A stretch of DNA of 64,000 bases from Orbaceae bacterium ESL0727 (GTDB lineage Bacteria > Pseudomonadota > Gammaproteobacteria > Enterobacterales > Orbaceae): assembly GCA_029433345.1 (NCBI GenBank), contig JAQTHY010000001.1, positions 1,860,001 to 1,924,000 on the forward strand, read 5' to 3'. Shown in pieces: positions 8,246-17,495 of this stretch. A program made the position numbers and the translations under genes. Under the pieces are notes generated by a model. It was not told the DNA's origin. It worked only from the letters and a program-made list of their open reading frames with translations, and made no database searches. The stretch's first letter is position 1; each line of letters starts with the position of its first letter.

Positions 8246-9535
8246 ATGGCTAAATGGTTTTCTTCACGTACAGTATTTTCTATGTTATTGCTCAATACCA
8301 TTATATCGAGCGGTATACTTGTCTTTGTATTGGTCTTTTCATTGCAACGGATTGCCGATGAACATCCTCGCCGATATCTATCAAAAGTATTATTTGCCAA
8401 TTTAGTGATGGATAAAACGCCCGAACAGTTAGCGCAAATTGCCATTAATGGTGTTTCGCTTATTGTGGTGCCACAAGATAAAATAGAGGATCCCAAATAC
8501 GCTTCTTACGCCCAATTATTTAAGATTGCGTTAAACGATCCCGATGGGATCGCGATAATCACGAATAATGACAGTTATATGGCCAGTGCTTACATAAAAA
8601 ATAACCACAGCTTTGTGATCTTACCGCTATTTGGACGAACCTTATCTTCTCAAGCTTTTGGCATAATTGGCATGATTATTGTTGTCATTGTGCTGATTTT
8701 ATTGGCTAACTTTTACTCGATCCATCTCTTAACCAAACCGTTTATTGAGTTACGACGAGGGGTAAAACATGCCGATGATGGTGATCTCAATTACCGGATT
8801 CCCCTTAATCGTACCTATGGCGAATACCGATTGCTCGCCGAAAGTTTTAACTCGATGTTGCAACAACTCCATCACATTCATGAAGCACGTCGTCACATGT
8901 TATTAGCGATTCCGCATGAATTACGTACTCCATTGACCCGATTAAAAGTCCGCAAGGATTTAGTCACGGATGAACCATTACGTCTAGCAATACTAGATGA
9001 TATCAATAATATTGAGCGCATTTTGGATGCAATCTTATATACCGAAAAAACGCAATCCGGTACCGGTGAGCTGCGTTTGAGCAAAATCGAGCTACGCGAC
9101 TTTTTTTATGCGCTCATAATCGAACACCAAAACAATACGCATAACATCGAACTCAACATTATCTGTAAGCAGCCCTTTTTCTATGGTCATCCAGAGATGT
9201 TAACGGTGTTGATGCGTAATCTGATCAGCAATGCGCTATTTTATGGTCAATCACAACCAGTTACGGTTACGATTGATGAGCAAAACGAGGCGTTACTGAT
9301 CACAGTGACGGATCAGGGTATGGGTATTGCCGCCGATCAACTTCCTTTCTTAACGGAACCTTTCTGGCGAGCCGATAAGTCGCGTCAACGTGAGTCGGGC
9401 GGTTATGGGCTGGGGCTTTATATCTGCAAAACGATTCTGGATGGTTTAGGTGGAGAGATAAAAATTAACAGTATTGAAGGTCAAGGAACAACCGTGCAAG
9501 TGATTTTTCCGCATGCTTTTATATCTATGACATAA
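8246..9535 (+). CDS. Membrane sensor histidine kinase
   Basis: The 429-residue protein has a membrane helix at about residues 11-33, a periplasmic domain of roughly 100 residues, a second helix at about 137-157, a HAMP linker, and a HisKA box IPHELRTPLTRLKVR with phospho-accepting His224. The ATP-binding domain follows with N-box RNLISNALFYG, DQGMGIA and GYGLGLYICK. A GGAG upstream of the 8246 ATG supports the start. It follows the outer-membrane gene on the same strand after a 178-base gap and faces a convergent response regulator. It probably senses an envelope or cation/peptide signal; the ligand is unknown. Confidence 0.92.
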   Translation: MAKWFSSRTVFSMLLLNTIISSGILVFVLVFSLQRIADEHPRRYLSKVLFANLVMDKTPEQLAQIAINGVSLIVVPQDKIEDPKYASYAQLFKIALNDPDGIAIITNNDSYMASAYIKNNHSFVILPLFGRTLSSQAFGIIGMIIVVIVLILLANFYSIHLLTKPFIELRRGVKHADDGDLNYRIPLNRTYGEYRLLAESFNSMLQQLHHIHEARRHMLLAIPHELRTPLTRLKVRKDLVTDEPLRLAILDDINNIERILDAILYTEKTQSGTGELRLSKIELRDFFYALIIEHQNNTHNIELNIICKQPFFYGHPEMLTVLMRNLISNALFYGQSQPVTVTIDEQNEALLITVTDQGMGIAADQLPFLTEPFWRADKSRQRESGGYGLGLYICKTILDGLGGEIKINSIEGQGTTVQVIFPHAFISMT

Positions 9536-9584
9536 AAACATAAAACATAAAAATCAGACGTCGACAAAATGGCAAGCGCGCGAT

Positions 9585-10331
9585 TTATATCGCCGTTTTG
9601 CCCGCATAGCCCACCATAGAATAGCCACGATTACGAATAGTCCGAATAAAATCAGCATTAGCCCCAGCATCGCGTATTTTATTCCGTAATCGATAAATTA
9701 ACGCCACAATACTACGTGAATAGATCAGATTATGATGACCACTACATTGTTGCAATAAATCGTCTTGACTTAACACCTGATTGGGGGCTTGACTGAGCGC
9801 AAAGAGGAGATCAAATTCCATGGCAGTAATAGCTAATAACTGTTCATTCACCCACACTTGCGCAGCGGCAACATCAATACGCAGCGTATCATCATTCAGT
9901 TGGAATAAAATCGCATCCAAACTTTTCGTCACAACGTCGGTTTGATTCCCCTTTTTTGCATCCTGGAAACGGCGACATACCGCATTAATCCGCGCAATCA
10001 GTTCGCGTGGCTCAAAGGGTTTGGCAACATAATCATCAGCACCCGTTTCTAAACCGACCACACGATCAACTAACTCAGATCTTGCCGATAGCATAATAAT
10101 GGGAATATCACAAACAGGTGCCGGTAAATGACGGATAGTTCGACACAGTTCTAGGCCCGTAATACGTGGCAACATCACATCTAATAAAACCAAATCATAC
10201 TGTTGCGCTTGTATCTGGACTAATCCTTCTTCTGCTGAATGGACAACATCAAGATCAATCGCAAACATCTGTAAAACAGGCTGCATGGTTTGACCTAATC
10301 CCACATCGTCATCGATCATCAGAACATTCAT
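9585..10331 (-). CDS. OmpR/PhoB-family response regulator
   Basis: The 248-residue protein has an N-terminal receiver domain with acidic pocket DDD (residues 7-9), phospho-acceptor Asp51 in LLLDVMLP, the Thr/Ser position in IIMLSARSE and the conserved Lys in VAKPFEPRELIARI. The C-terminal half is a winged-helix DNA-binding domain (ITAMEFDLLFALSQAPNQVL, VALIYRLRNKIRDAG, IRTIRNRGYSMVG). It is convergent with the histidine kinase gene, with stops 49 bases apart. This is the obvious partner, though kinase and regulator normally share an operon. Likely target promoters are its own and that of the envelope operon. Confidence 0.92.
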   Translation of the reverse strand: MNVLMIDDDVGLGQTMQPVLQMFAIDLDVVHSAEEGLVQIQAQQYDLVLLDVMLPRITGLELCRTIRHLPAPVCDIPIIMLSARSELVDRVVGLETGADDYVAKPFEPRELIARINAVCRRFQDAKKGNQTDVVTKSLDAILFQLNDDTLRIDVAAAQVWVNEQLLAITAMEFDLLFALSQAPNQVLSQDDLLQQCSGHHNLIYSRSIVALIYRLRNKIRDAGANADFIRTIRNRGYSMVGYAGKTAI

Positions 10332-10479
10332 TGTTTATGCTATCTCCACTTAGTGATCATCCGAAAATATTGTTATGAATAGCAACATTGTCATGTTTTC
10401 CGATCATACCGATAAATGATGAAATAATCTATATGAATAAACGATACCAAAACAGCACTATTTTCTATGTCAATCTAGC

Positions 10480-11214
10480 TTAGATGGACATAAAACCACC
10501 TGCCTGCAAATAGCCTTGCCCGGCTTGACTCAATAAAAAATCAATAAATAACTGTGCATAAGGATGGGGATGATGCAGTAATGCAATACTGTAATAGATA
10601 GGATCATAAAACTCAGTCGGAATGTTAATCACGGCCAATTGATTATCCTGCTTGATTTTATTGGCATTATGCGCATAACCAATAAAGGCATCTATCTCTT
10701 CCTTCAATAAATAGGCTATTGACGGATGTATTTTTGTTGACGTTGTCACAATCTGCCCCCCTACCAATTGTTTGGCGCGACGTTTTAACCGTTCGCCCTG
10801 CCCTTGCGCGTTTTTTTCGATCGTATCAAACAGTGAAAACGCATAATCACCAGAAGGATCTTTTTTCGGGGTAGACATACCAATAGCTGTTTTTTCATCC
10901 AATAAGATAGCTAACCAATCTCGCGCTGTCCATTGGGGTTGATTGCGGACAATAAGGCAGAGTTGGTTGCGCGCAAAAATATGTTGTGATTTTGCTAATC
11001 CTAAATCGATTAACCGTTGCGGGTGTGCCGTATTGGCCGACGCAAACAGGTGAGCAATAGGATGTCGACTTTCTGCCTGAATTTTTTCGCATAACAAGCC
11101 TGCCGGTGAAAAATCTATCCTCATTGCAGTAGCCTGTTGCTGTTGGAATTTTTCGATTATTTTTGGGAAAACAGTTCGTAAACTGCCCGCTGCGTAAAGA
11201 TGAAGCGCATCCAT
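10480..11214 (-). CDS. ModA-like substrate-binding protein without signal peptide
   Basis: The 244-residue protein begins at once with MDALHLYAAGSLRTVFPKII, the mature ModA pattern (a short strand then AAGSL). It also has LFASANTAHPQRL, FARNQLCLIVRN and GMSTPKKDPSGDYAFSLFD, all typical of molybdate/tungstate-type binding proteins. The leader peptide expected of a periplasmic protein is absent, and no upstream in-frame start supplies one. It is the last gene of the MolABC-like operon, 27 bases after the ATPase gene. A cytoplasmic oxyanion-binding role is possible, or a missing leader may have inactivated export. In the absence of biochemical data the ligand is inferred. Confidence 0.72.
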   Translation of the reverse strand: MDALHLYAAGSLRTVFPKIIEKFQQQQATAMRIDFSPAGLLCEKIQAESRHPIAHLFASANTAHPQRLIDLGLAKSQHIFARNQLCLIVRNQPQWTARDWLAILLDEKTAIGMSTPKKDPSGDYAFSLFDTIEKNAQGQGERLKRRAKQLVGGQIVTTSTKIHPSIAYLLKEEIDAFIGYAHNANKIKQDNQLAVINIPTEFYDPIYYSIALLHHPHPYAQLFIDFLLSQAGQGYLQAGGFMSI

Positions 11215-11241
11215 CTAGGCATCTCCTCTCTAAGTCGATAG

Positions 11242-12036
11242 TTATTCCTCTCTATAAAGAGGCACAATTGTATGTAATGGTTGATTTGATGATGATTGAT
11301 CACAGTTATCAGTCTTTGCGTGTCTCGCTAAGGTAATTTTTCGCATCGTAATTTGATATAACTGGCTAAGGTGCTGCTCAGTAAGTAATTCATCTGCTTG
11401 CCCAAATAGATAATCCTGACCATCCAGTAACAATACTTTATTGGCAATCGCCATGGCTTGTGCAGGGTCATGCGTTGAAAATAGAATCGTTAAATGACGT
11501 TCTTTAGCCAGATCATTTAAGATATTCAATACCTGTTTTTGATTATGTAAATCAAGCGCGCTGGTCGGTTCGTCGAGTAACAAAATTTGGCAATCACTGG
11601 TTAATGCTCTGGCCATCAGCACTAACTGTTTTTGACCACCCGATAAGTGCGAAAATGCTTTTTCGGCATACTGTTGCATACCTAATAAGGCGAGATTATC
11701 TAAGGCTTGCGCGATAGCTTTTTTATCTGGTCGACCAAATAAGCCAAGCTGTTTGGCTTTACCCATCAAAACTAAATCCAGCACACTATAATGGAAAGGG
11801 GAAGAGAAAAATTGTGGCACAAAGCTCAACGCACATTCGGTCATAACCGTACCCGATAAAGGTGGTTGAATACCCAGCAGTGTCTGCAGTAAAGTACTTT
11901 TCCCTCGACCATTTACGCCTAAAATCGCCACAATATCATTCGGCTCAATATCAAAGCTGAGTGCCGGCGTTAACGGTTTATCCATTTGATAACCACACAC
12001 CAGTTGTGACACGCTCATAACAGGGAGTAAATGCAT
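11242..12036 (-). CDS. molC: ABC importer ATP-binding protein, FecE/MolC-like
   Basis: I start at ATG 12036, one base after the permease stop and behind AGAAAGGAA; a 14-codon upstream extension would overlap the permease gene. The product is about 264 residues with Walker A LGVNGRGKST, Q-loop FVPQFF, signature LSGGQKQLVLMARAL, Walker B ILLLDEPTSALD and switch His in FSTHDP. This is the type II importer class used with FecCD permeases. Operon context with a ModA-like protein suggests molybdate or tungstate uptake like Haemophilus MolC, but iron-siderophore or cobalamin import uses the same architecture, so the gene symbol is tentative. Confidence 0.7.
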   Translation of the reverse strand: MHLLPVMSVSQLVCGYQMDKPLTPALSFDIEPNDIVAILGVNGRGKSTLLQTLLGIQPPLSGTVMTECALSFVPQFFSSPFHYSVLDLVLMGKAKQLGLFGRPDKKAIAQALDNLALLGMQQYAEKAFSHLSGGQKQLVLMARALTSDCQILLLDEPTSALDLHNQKQVLNILNDLAKERHLTILFSTHDPAQAMAIANKVLLLDGQDYLFGQADELLTEQHLSQLYQITMRKITLARHAKTDNCDQSSSNQPLHTIVPLYREE

Positions 12037-12037
12037 A

Positions 12038-13066
12038 TTATTCCTTTCTAAGCGCTTGTTGCTTAAGTAATAACACAAAACAAGGCGCGCCGAGTAAGGC
12101 GGTGATAATCCCTAAAGGCACTTCGACCGTCGCGATTAAGCGGGCTATATCATCGACGAGAATCATATACAGCCCACCTAGCCAAAAGGCAATCGGCAAT
12201 AAGCGTTGATGATTGGCCCCAACCAGCATTCTTGCTGCATGAGGAATAATCAAACCCACCCAACCGATACTTCCACAGATCGCCACCTGCACAGCAACAA
12301 TAATTGCGCATAAAATCAAAACCAAAGAGCGGGTCCAGATCACTGAAATACCGAGCGATTTAGCTTCATTATCCGCTAAGGATAACACATTAATTCGAAA
12401 GCTCAGCCGGATTAGAATAAAGCTAGCTATACTGACAGGAATAACGAGAATTAAAAATTTTTGCCAATTGGCCGTCGCAAAGCTACCTAATAACCAGAAG
12501 ATAATATTAGGCAAAGTCTCTTCACTATCCGCAAAGTACTGAACTAAACTGACTAACGCACTGAAAAAACCGCTGAGAATAACGCCAACTAACACTAATA
12601 TCAGGATATTTTGTTGTTTAAGCGTTGCGGTAATCACAAAAATAAGAATCAGCGCAAGCAAACCAAAACAGAAAGCGGATGTTAATAATCCAAATGTTGA
12701 AAATCCTAATAAAATAGCTAAGGTCCCGCCAAATGCGGAACCCGAAGTAACACCAATAACATGGGGATCAACTAGTGGATTATAAAAAACACCTTGTAAG
12801 ACAGCGCCGCTCAGTGCAAGTCCGCCACCGACAAAAAAAGCACTTAATATTCTAGGAAGACGTATTTGCCAAATCACTTGCATATCGATATCAGAAATCG
12901 CGCCATTGAGCTGATAAACAGGCGAGACTAAAATCGCTATAATTTGCTGCAGTGATAAAAAATAGTGACCCAATCCTAATGAAAAAAGCATTAATAAAAT
13001 GGTCAATCCTATCACGCTAGAACAAATCACACGATAAGCATTTGGCGAATACATATGACTAATCAC
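12038..13066 (-). CDS. molB: FecCD-family ABC importer permease, MolB-like
   Basis: The 342-residue protein is a multi-helix membrane protein with the FecCD/BtuC hallmarks: QIRLPRILSAFFVGGGLALS, GAVLQGVFYNPLVDPHVIGV, SGSAFGGTLAILLG and the cytoplasmic coupling region GWVGLIIPHAARMLVG. About ten transmembrane segments are visible. The GTG start at 13066 overlaps the stop of the binding-protein gene by four bases (GTGA); ATG 13054 is an alternative. It pairs with the downstream ATPase. The family moves metal chelates and, for MolB, molybdate or tungstate; substrate here is inferred from the neighbouring ModA-like gene. Confidence 0.72.
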   Translation of the reverse strand: MISHMYSPNAYRVICSSVIGLTILLMLFSLGLGHYFLSLQQIIAILVSPVYQLNGAISDIDMQVIWQIRLPRILSAFFVGGGLALSGAVLQGVFYNPLVDPHVIGVTSGSAFGGTLAILLGFSTFGLLTSAFCFGLLALILIFVITATLKQQNILILVLVGVILSGFFSALVSLVQYFADSEETLPNIIFWLLGSFATANWQKFLILVIPVSIASFILIRLSFRINVLSLADNEAKSLGISVIWTRSLVLILCAIIVAVQVAICGSIGWVGLIIPHAARMLVGANHQRLLPIAFWLGGLYMILVDDIARLIATVEVPLGIITALLGAPCFVLLLKQQALRKE

Positions 13067-14103
13067 TCACCTTGATAATGAGTACGGTAAAAACGGAGAT
13101 AATAATCATCGGCTTCTTTCTGCATATCGATATCAGCAAATTTTTCAGGGTAGAGTTTTTTCGCCATCCATAATTCACCAATAGCTAAAGCTTCTGGCAT
13201 TGGATATCCCCATGCTTTGGCATATTCAGGCATTAAGTAAACTTTTTTATTTTTTACGGCGTCAATATTCTGCCAAGCACTATCGTTAACTATTTCACTC
13301 ACCACTTGCGGATAACGTTCTTGAACAAAAATCACTTGTGGATTCCATTTTAGTACACTTTCGATAGAAACTTGTTTAAAGCCTTTGATGGTATCAGCCG
13401 CAACATTATAAGCGCCGGCATGCTGCATCATAAGCCCAGTATATTTACCTGATCCATAGGTATTGAGATTTGGATTAGCCATATAAACGCGAATACGATC
13501 AGCTGGCTTAATCTTAGCTAATCTATCGGTTACCAACTGACGTTTTGCAAAGGTATAGTTCACTAACGCTTGTGCTTGCTGATCGGCATTCATCACTTGT
13601 CCAATCAATAAAATCGCTTCTTTCAAACCTTCATTATAGGTGGTCTCTTCATCTTCCATGGTCGGATTGATTTTATTTGCTTCTGCCGCTAAATCTTTAC
13701 GTAATGAAATAGCCACAACGGGTATTCCCATTTTTTCGATTTGCTGAATCATTTCAGTAGGCGCGTAATTCGTCACAAACACAACTTGTGGTTTTAGCGC
13801 GATGAGACTTTCAATATTAACCGATGAGAGATCGCCTGGCATTGGCATATTTTTAAGTGTTGGCATCAGCCGAACATAATTATCACCCAGCTGTTTTTTC
13901 CAGGTTGATAGCACACCCACAATTTTATCTTGCTGATTGAGTTGTACTAATAAATTCAATGTTTGATGTTGTAATACCACAACCCGCTGAATATCATCAG
14001 GAACGGTCACAACACGATTTAGTTGGTCGGTAATCTGCTTGGCATAAGCTGTTGATGAGAATGTTAAAAATAGTATTAAAAACAGCGATATGATTTTTTT
14101 CAT
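13063..14103 (-). CDS. molA: Periplasmic substrate-binding protein, type II importer (MolA/FhuD-like)
   Basis: ATG 14103 gives a standard signal peptide (MKKIISLFLILFLTFSSTAYA), with GGAGG upstream at a rather long spacing. The mature protein opens with ITDQLNRVVTVPDDIQRVVV and has VESLIALKPQVVFVTNY-like and VESVLKWNPQVIFVQERYP segments, characteristic of the helical-backbone (FhuD/BtuF) class. It is first in the operon and overlaps the permease start. Haemophilus MolA of this class binds molybdate and tungstate, and the operon also carries a ModA-like gene, so an oxyanion is likely. A siderophore or cobalamin ligand cannot be ruled out. Confidence 0.7.
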   Translation of the reverse strand: MKKIISLFLILFLTFSSTAYAKQITDQLNRVVTVPDDIQRVVVLQHQTLNLLVQLNQQDKIVGVLSTWKKQLGDNYVRLMPTLKNMPMPGDLSSVNIESLIALKPQVVFVTNYAPTEMIQQIEKMGIPVVAISLRKDLAAEANKINPTMEDEETTYNEGLKEAILLIGQVMNADQQAQALVNYTFAKRQLVTDRLAKIKPADRIRVYMANPNLNTYGSGKYTGLMMQHAGAYNVAADTIKGFKQVSIESVLKWNPQVIFVQERYPQVVSEIVNDSAWQNIDAVKNKKVYLMPEYAKAWGYPMPEALAIGELWMAKKLYPEKFADIDMQKEADDYYLRFYRTHYQGE

Positions 14104-14238
14104 AATGAAACATTGCCTCCAGTTCTTATTTATTAAGAAGTCAGTGTGCAATCATAGAAGTACCTATTTACAGTTGTCAAATAATTTCCAAAAGAAATTT
14201 ATTCACAGAAATTCCCATATTGACCTTTAATACAACAA

Positions 14239-14277
14239 AATAACTGATTGAAATGGGTAGTAGTTCTGAAAGTTATT
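14239..14277 (+). repeat. Interspersed repeat, subfamily B copy 2
   Basis: The 39 bases are identical to 3493-3531, including the terminal inverted AATAACT/AGTTATT. It lies upstream of the MolA-like gene in non-coding DNA. Confidence 0.85.
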
Positions 14278-14521
14278 AACAAACGGATAGTTGATTTTGC
14301 TTATCCTGAAACTCAAACTCATCAAAAATTTCATTAAGTTATTTAGCTTACCAAACCCTGATTTTGATCATTTTCGTAAATAGTTTTTTGATGATTTTCT
14401 TTAATGATAGATTTGTAATAAGAAGATGTTTTCATAGAAAGATAAATAGTTTTTAGTGATGGTTAGTCGTTAAAGTTGCTTTTTACCCCTTGGTTGCTTA
14501 GACTAGATGTAGTCTTTTTTT

Positions 14522-14800
14522 AGACTTTATATTGCTGAGCACGACTGTTTTGACAATGCAGACTATGTACTGGACGAACTACTAAAAACCACCGATACGT
14601 TAAGCTATTTCCCAGAAAAGGACTGTATGCCCAAAGAACTATAAAGTTTAGGCAACCGAGATTATCGACAAGTCTTTTTTAAGCCCTATCGCCTGATTTA
14701 CCGTATTATTAACAAACAGGTTGTTATTTTCTTGATTACTGATGGTCGACGGGATATGCAAGCACTACTTACTCGTCGCTTATTGACCGATATTAGATAA
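14522..14800 (+). pseudogene. Broken ParE/RelE-family toxin gene
   Basis: Plus-strand reading gives RLYIAEHDCFDNADYVLDEL, then PKEL, a stop (TAA at 14642-14644), then SLGNRDYRQVFFKPYRLIYR, VVIFLITDGRRDMQ and LLTRRLL before a final TAA at 14798. This is the ParE toxin pattern (IAEHD, DYRQVFFKPYRLIYR, DGRRDMQ). The premature stop sits where relatives have Leu, so one TTA to TAA change would explain it. The N-terminal strand is also missing; an upstream stop lies at 14510-14512. No antitoxin gene was recognised beside it. The gene is inactive unless the stop is a sequencing error. Confidence 0.85.
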
Positions 14801-14993
14801 AAATAACCTTATCTTTAAATCTTCTTACTTTATCTCATTAAACTATATTTTGACAAAGTGCTGTCCTTAATACAGTACTTATTAAGTATAGCAATAGTAA
14901 GAATTCATAGGAACACTTAAGACTAAGAAAACGTTAAAGGCTTTGATTTTTCAAGATGTTTAGGACTTTATTGGAACTACCTAAACTAAGAAT

Positions 14994-15069
14994 TGGAGCG
15001 GGAAACGAGGTTCGAACTCGCGACCTCAACCTTGGCAAGGTTGCGCTCTACCAACTGAGCTATTCCCGC
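14994..15069 (-). tRNA. glyT-like: tRNA-Gly (anticodon GCC)
   Basis: The minus strand gives a 76-base cloverleaf: acceptor GCGGGAA paired with TTCCCGC, D-loop AGCTCAGTTGGTAGAGC, anticodon loop CTTGCCAAG with GCC, T-arm GGTTCGAAC-type sequence and encoded TCCA end. It lies 45 bases from tRNA-Leu on the same strand. Confidence 0.96.
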
Positions 15070-15114
15070 ATTAGGAGGTTTTACATCATCGTAGCTAAAC
15101 TACGTAGACATAAG

Positions 15115-15202
15115 TGGTGCCCGGGGCGAGACTTGAACTCGCACGGCCAAAAAGGCCGAGGGATTTTAAATCCCTTGTGTCTACCGATTTCACCACCCGG
15201 GC
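15115..15202 (-). tRNA. leu tRNA: tRNA-Leu (anticodon TAA)
   Basis: The minus strand gives an 88-base class II tRNA: acceptor GCCCGGG/CCCGGGC, anticodon stem-loop AGGGATTTAAAATCCCT with TAA, a long variable arm CGGCCTTTTTGGCCG, T-arm GAGTTCAAGTCTC and encoded ACCA end. It is probably co-transcribed with tRNA-Gly downstream. Confidence 0.96.
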
Positions 15203-15451
15203 TCAAAACAGTTATTAATGATTAAGGTATCAAGTAACTCCGTTTTGAATGCAGTGCATTTTACCGATCTTAACTAAGCAGTCAATAAAAATTTAAAAAT
15301 ATTTTATCAACTGGTTAATCTTTATCACTTCTAGTCGAAAATTAATCAATTATTCTCGTTTATGGCCAATAATATGGATTGCAAAATAGTAATACTGGTC
15401 ATCGATGGTGATCAGTTATCGAAAGATACTCGTGGTTAGTATTATCACACA

Positions 15452-15790
15452 TTAGATACTAAATGATGAGCCACAACCACAGGTTGTCTTGGCATTAGGA
15501 TTATCGACGACAAAACGTGATCCTTGTAAACCTTCGACATAATCAATCGTACCACCAATAAGATATTGTAAACTCATCGGATCGATAACAAGCGATACTC
15601 CATTTTTTTCAATCGCTAAATCATCTTCATTCATTTTTTCGTCGAAGGTAAATCCATACTGGAATCCACTACAGCCACCACCAGTAATATAAACACGTAA
15701 TTTTAAATTTGGATTTTCTTCTTCAGTTACTAATGCTTTTACTTTATTTGCTGCAGCATCCGTAAAATTAAGTGGCATCGCATTACTCAT
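15452..15790 (-). CDS. erpA: Iron-sulfur cluster insertion protein ErpA
   Basis: The 112-residue A-type carrier delivers Fe-S clusters to apo-proteins such as IspG/IspH. It has the cluster cysteines in [11 protein letters not shown] and CGCGSSFSI, plus [13 protein letters not shown] and [15 protein letters not shown], nearly the E. coli sequence. The start is ATG 15790, behind AGGAG; an in-frame TTG six bases upstream is less likely. It is divergent from hemL, a neighbour relationship also seen around E. coli erpA. No irregularity is visible. Confidence 0.97.
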   Translation of the reverse strand: MSNAMPLNFTDAAANKVKALVTEEENPNLKLRVYITGGGCSGFQYGFTFDEKMNEDDLAIEKNGVSLVIDPMSLQYLIGGTIDYVEGLQGSRFVVDNPNAKTTCGCGSSFSI

Positions 15791-15971
15791 ATTCAACTCC
15801 TACTTCTATTTTTTAATAATATCTTTTTTCTATTATATCTCTTCCATCCTTGAACATGCAAAATGAAAACGACTATTACACAAATTTCTAATCAGTAACT
15901 TGAATTTATCACTGTTTTATGAATAATTAGCTTAATCTGTAAATGCTGATATGCTTTCTAATTGGAATAAT

Positions 15972-17270
15972 ATGACTATGCATCACGATGAAATTAATTC
16001 AGAAAAATTATTTAAACAAGCGATAACCGTTATGCCAGGTGGTGTGAATTCACCTGTCCGCGCTTTTAATGGCGTAGGGGGGGTTCCCCTTTTTATAAAA
16101 CGGGCTGACGGCGCGTATATCTATGATGTTGATGATAATCGTTATATCGATTATGTCGGTTCTTGGGGACCTATGATTTTAGGCCATAATGATCCGGATG
16201 TCGCCGATGCGGTTATCGCAGCTGTGAAAAATGGCTTAAGTTATGGCGCACCCACCGCTATCGAAGTTGAAATGGCGAATAAAGTAACACAATTAATGCC
16301 ATCTATCGAGATGCTACGTATGGTCAATTCGGGTACCGAAGCAACCATGAGTGCCATCCGCGTCGCCCGTGGCTTTACGGGGCGTGATAAAATTATTAAA
16401 TTCGAAGGGTGTTATCATGGACATGCCGATTATTTACTGGTCAAAGCAGGCTCAGGTGCACTAACCTTTGGGCACCCTACTTCGCCCGGTGTGCCTGATG
16501 ATTTTGTCAAACATACTTTAGTGTGTGACTATAACAATTTAGCTTCCGTCAAACAGCAATTTGAACGATATCCCGATGAAATTGCCGCCATTATTGTCGA
16601 ACCCGTCGCTGGCAATATGAACTGTATACCCGCTAAACCGGAATTTTTGCAGGGATTACGATCATTTTGTGATGATTACGGTGCATTATTAATTATTGAT
16701 GAAGTGATGACCGGTTTTCGTATCGCCTTAGGTGGTGCACAAGATTACTACCATGTCGTGCCCGATCTGACTTGCCTAGGGAAAATCATTGGCGGGGGAA
16801 TGCCGGTAGGCGCTTTTGGTGGCCGCGCTGAAATTATGCAACAACTGGCACCGACTGGACCTATTTACCAAGCAGGCACTTTATCGGGTAATCCTGTTGC
16901 GATGGCCGCTGGTTATACTATGTTAACTAAATTAACCAAACCGGGCTGTTATTCACGATTAAATGATCTTACCACATCGCTTGCCGATGGACTGTTGCAT
17001 GTTGCAAAGAAACATCATGTTCCCCTGGTGGTGAATCATCTTGGTGGTATGTTTGGCCTATTTTTTACCACAGCCGATGCCGTAACCTCTTATCATGATG
17101 TGATGCAGTGTAATATTGAATTATTCAAAAAATTCTATCATCATATGCTGGACAATGGTGTATACTTCGCACCTTCAGCATTTGAGGCCGGTTTTATGTC
17201 ACTTGCGCATACCGATAAAGAGATTAATCACACCATCGATATAGCAGAACGTTTCTTTAGCAAGTTATAA
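15972..17270 (+). CDS. hemL: Glutamate-1-semialdehyde 2,1-aminomutase
   Basis: HemL makes 5-aminolevulinate from glutamate-1-semialdehyde in tetrapyrrole synthesis, using PLP. The sequence shows [49 protein letters not shown] and [17 protein letters not shown], where the Lys is the PLP Schiff-base residue. At 432 residues from ATG 15972 it has the family length; GGA precedes this ATG at a good distance, while the in-frame ATG at 15951 has no visible ribosome binding site. It is divergent from erpA. Confidence 0.97.
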   Translation: MTMHHDEINSEKLFKQAITVMPGGVNSPVRAFNGVGGVPLFIKRADGAYIYDVDDNRYIDYVGSWGPMILGHNDPDVADAVIAAVKNGLSYGAPTAIEVEMANKVTQLMPSIEMLRMVNSGTEATMSAIRVARGFTGRDKIIKFEGCYHGHADYLLVKAGSGALTFGHPTSPGVPDDFVKHTLVCDYNNLASVKQQFERYPDEIAAIIVEPVAGNMNCIPAKPEFLQGLRSFCDDYGALLIIDEVMTGFRIALGGAQDYYHVVPDLTCLGKIIGGGMPVGAFGGRAEIMQQLAPTGPIYQAGTLSGNPVAMAAGYTMLTKLTKPGCYSRLNDLTTSLADGLLHVAKKHHVPLVVNHLGGMFGLFFTTADAVTSYHDVMQCNIELFKKFYHHMLDNGVYFAPSAFEAGFMSLAHTDKEINHTIDIAERFFSKL

Positions 17271-17495
17271 AAACCATTTACGTCATAAAAACTGTTTAAG
17301 TTTTAACTAATTAATCTTTTTAAAGATACAATCAAAAAATAGATAAGTGGATTATAGAGTAACTAACTCTATCACCCCTTTTCCTACTATTCCAATAATG
17401 ATAATTAGCGGAATAATAGAGTTAACGAAATGCATGAGCTATTTTGCACGGTTAATGTAGTGCACAATTTTTAATTAACAACAGGTAATAAACAT

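Noticed and set aside
8169-8405. 78-codon plus-strand frame before the sensor kinase
   Set aside because: It overlaps the first part of the kinase gene in another frame and has no coding signature.
14956-15225. 89-codon plus-strand open frame
   Set aside because: It runs antisense through tRNA-Gly and tRNA-Leu and is a by-product of those genes.
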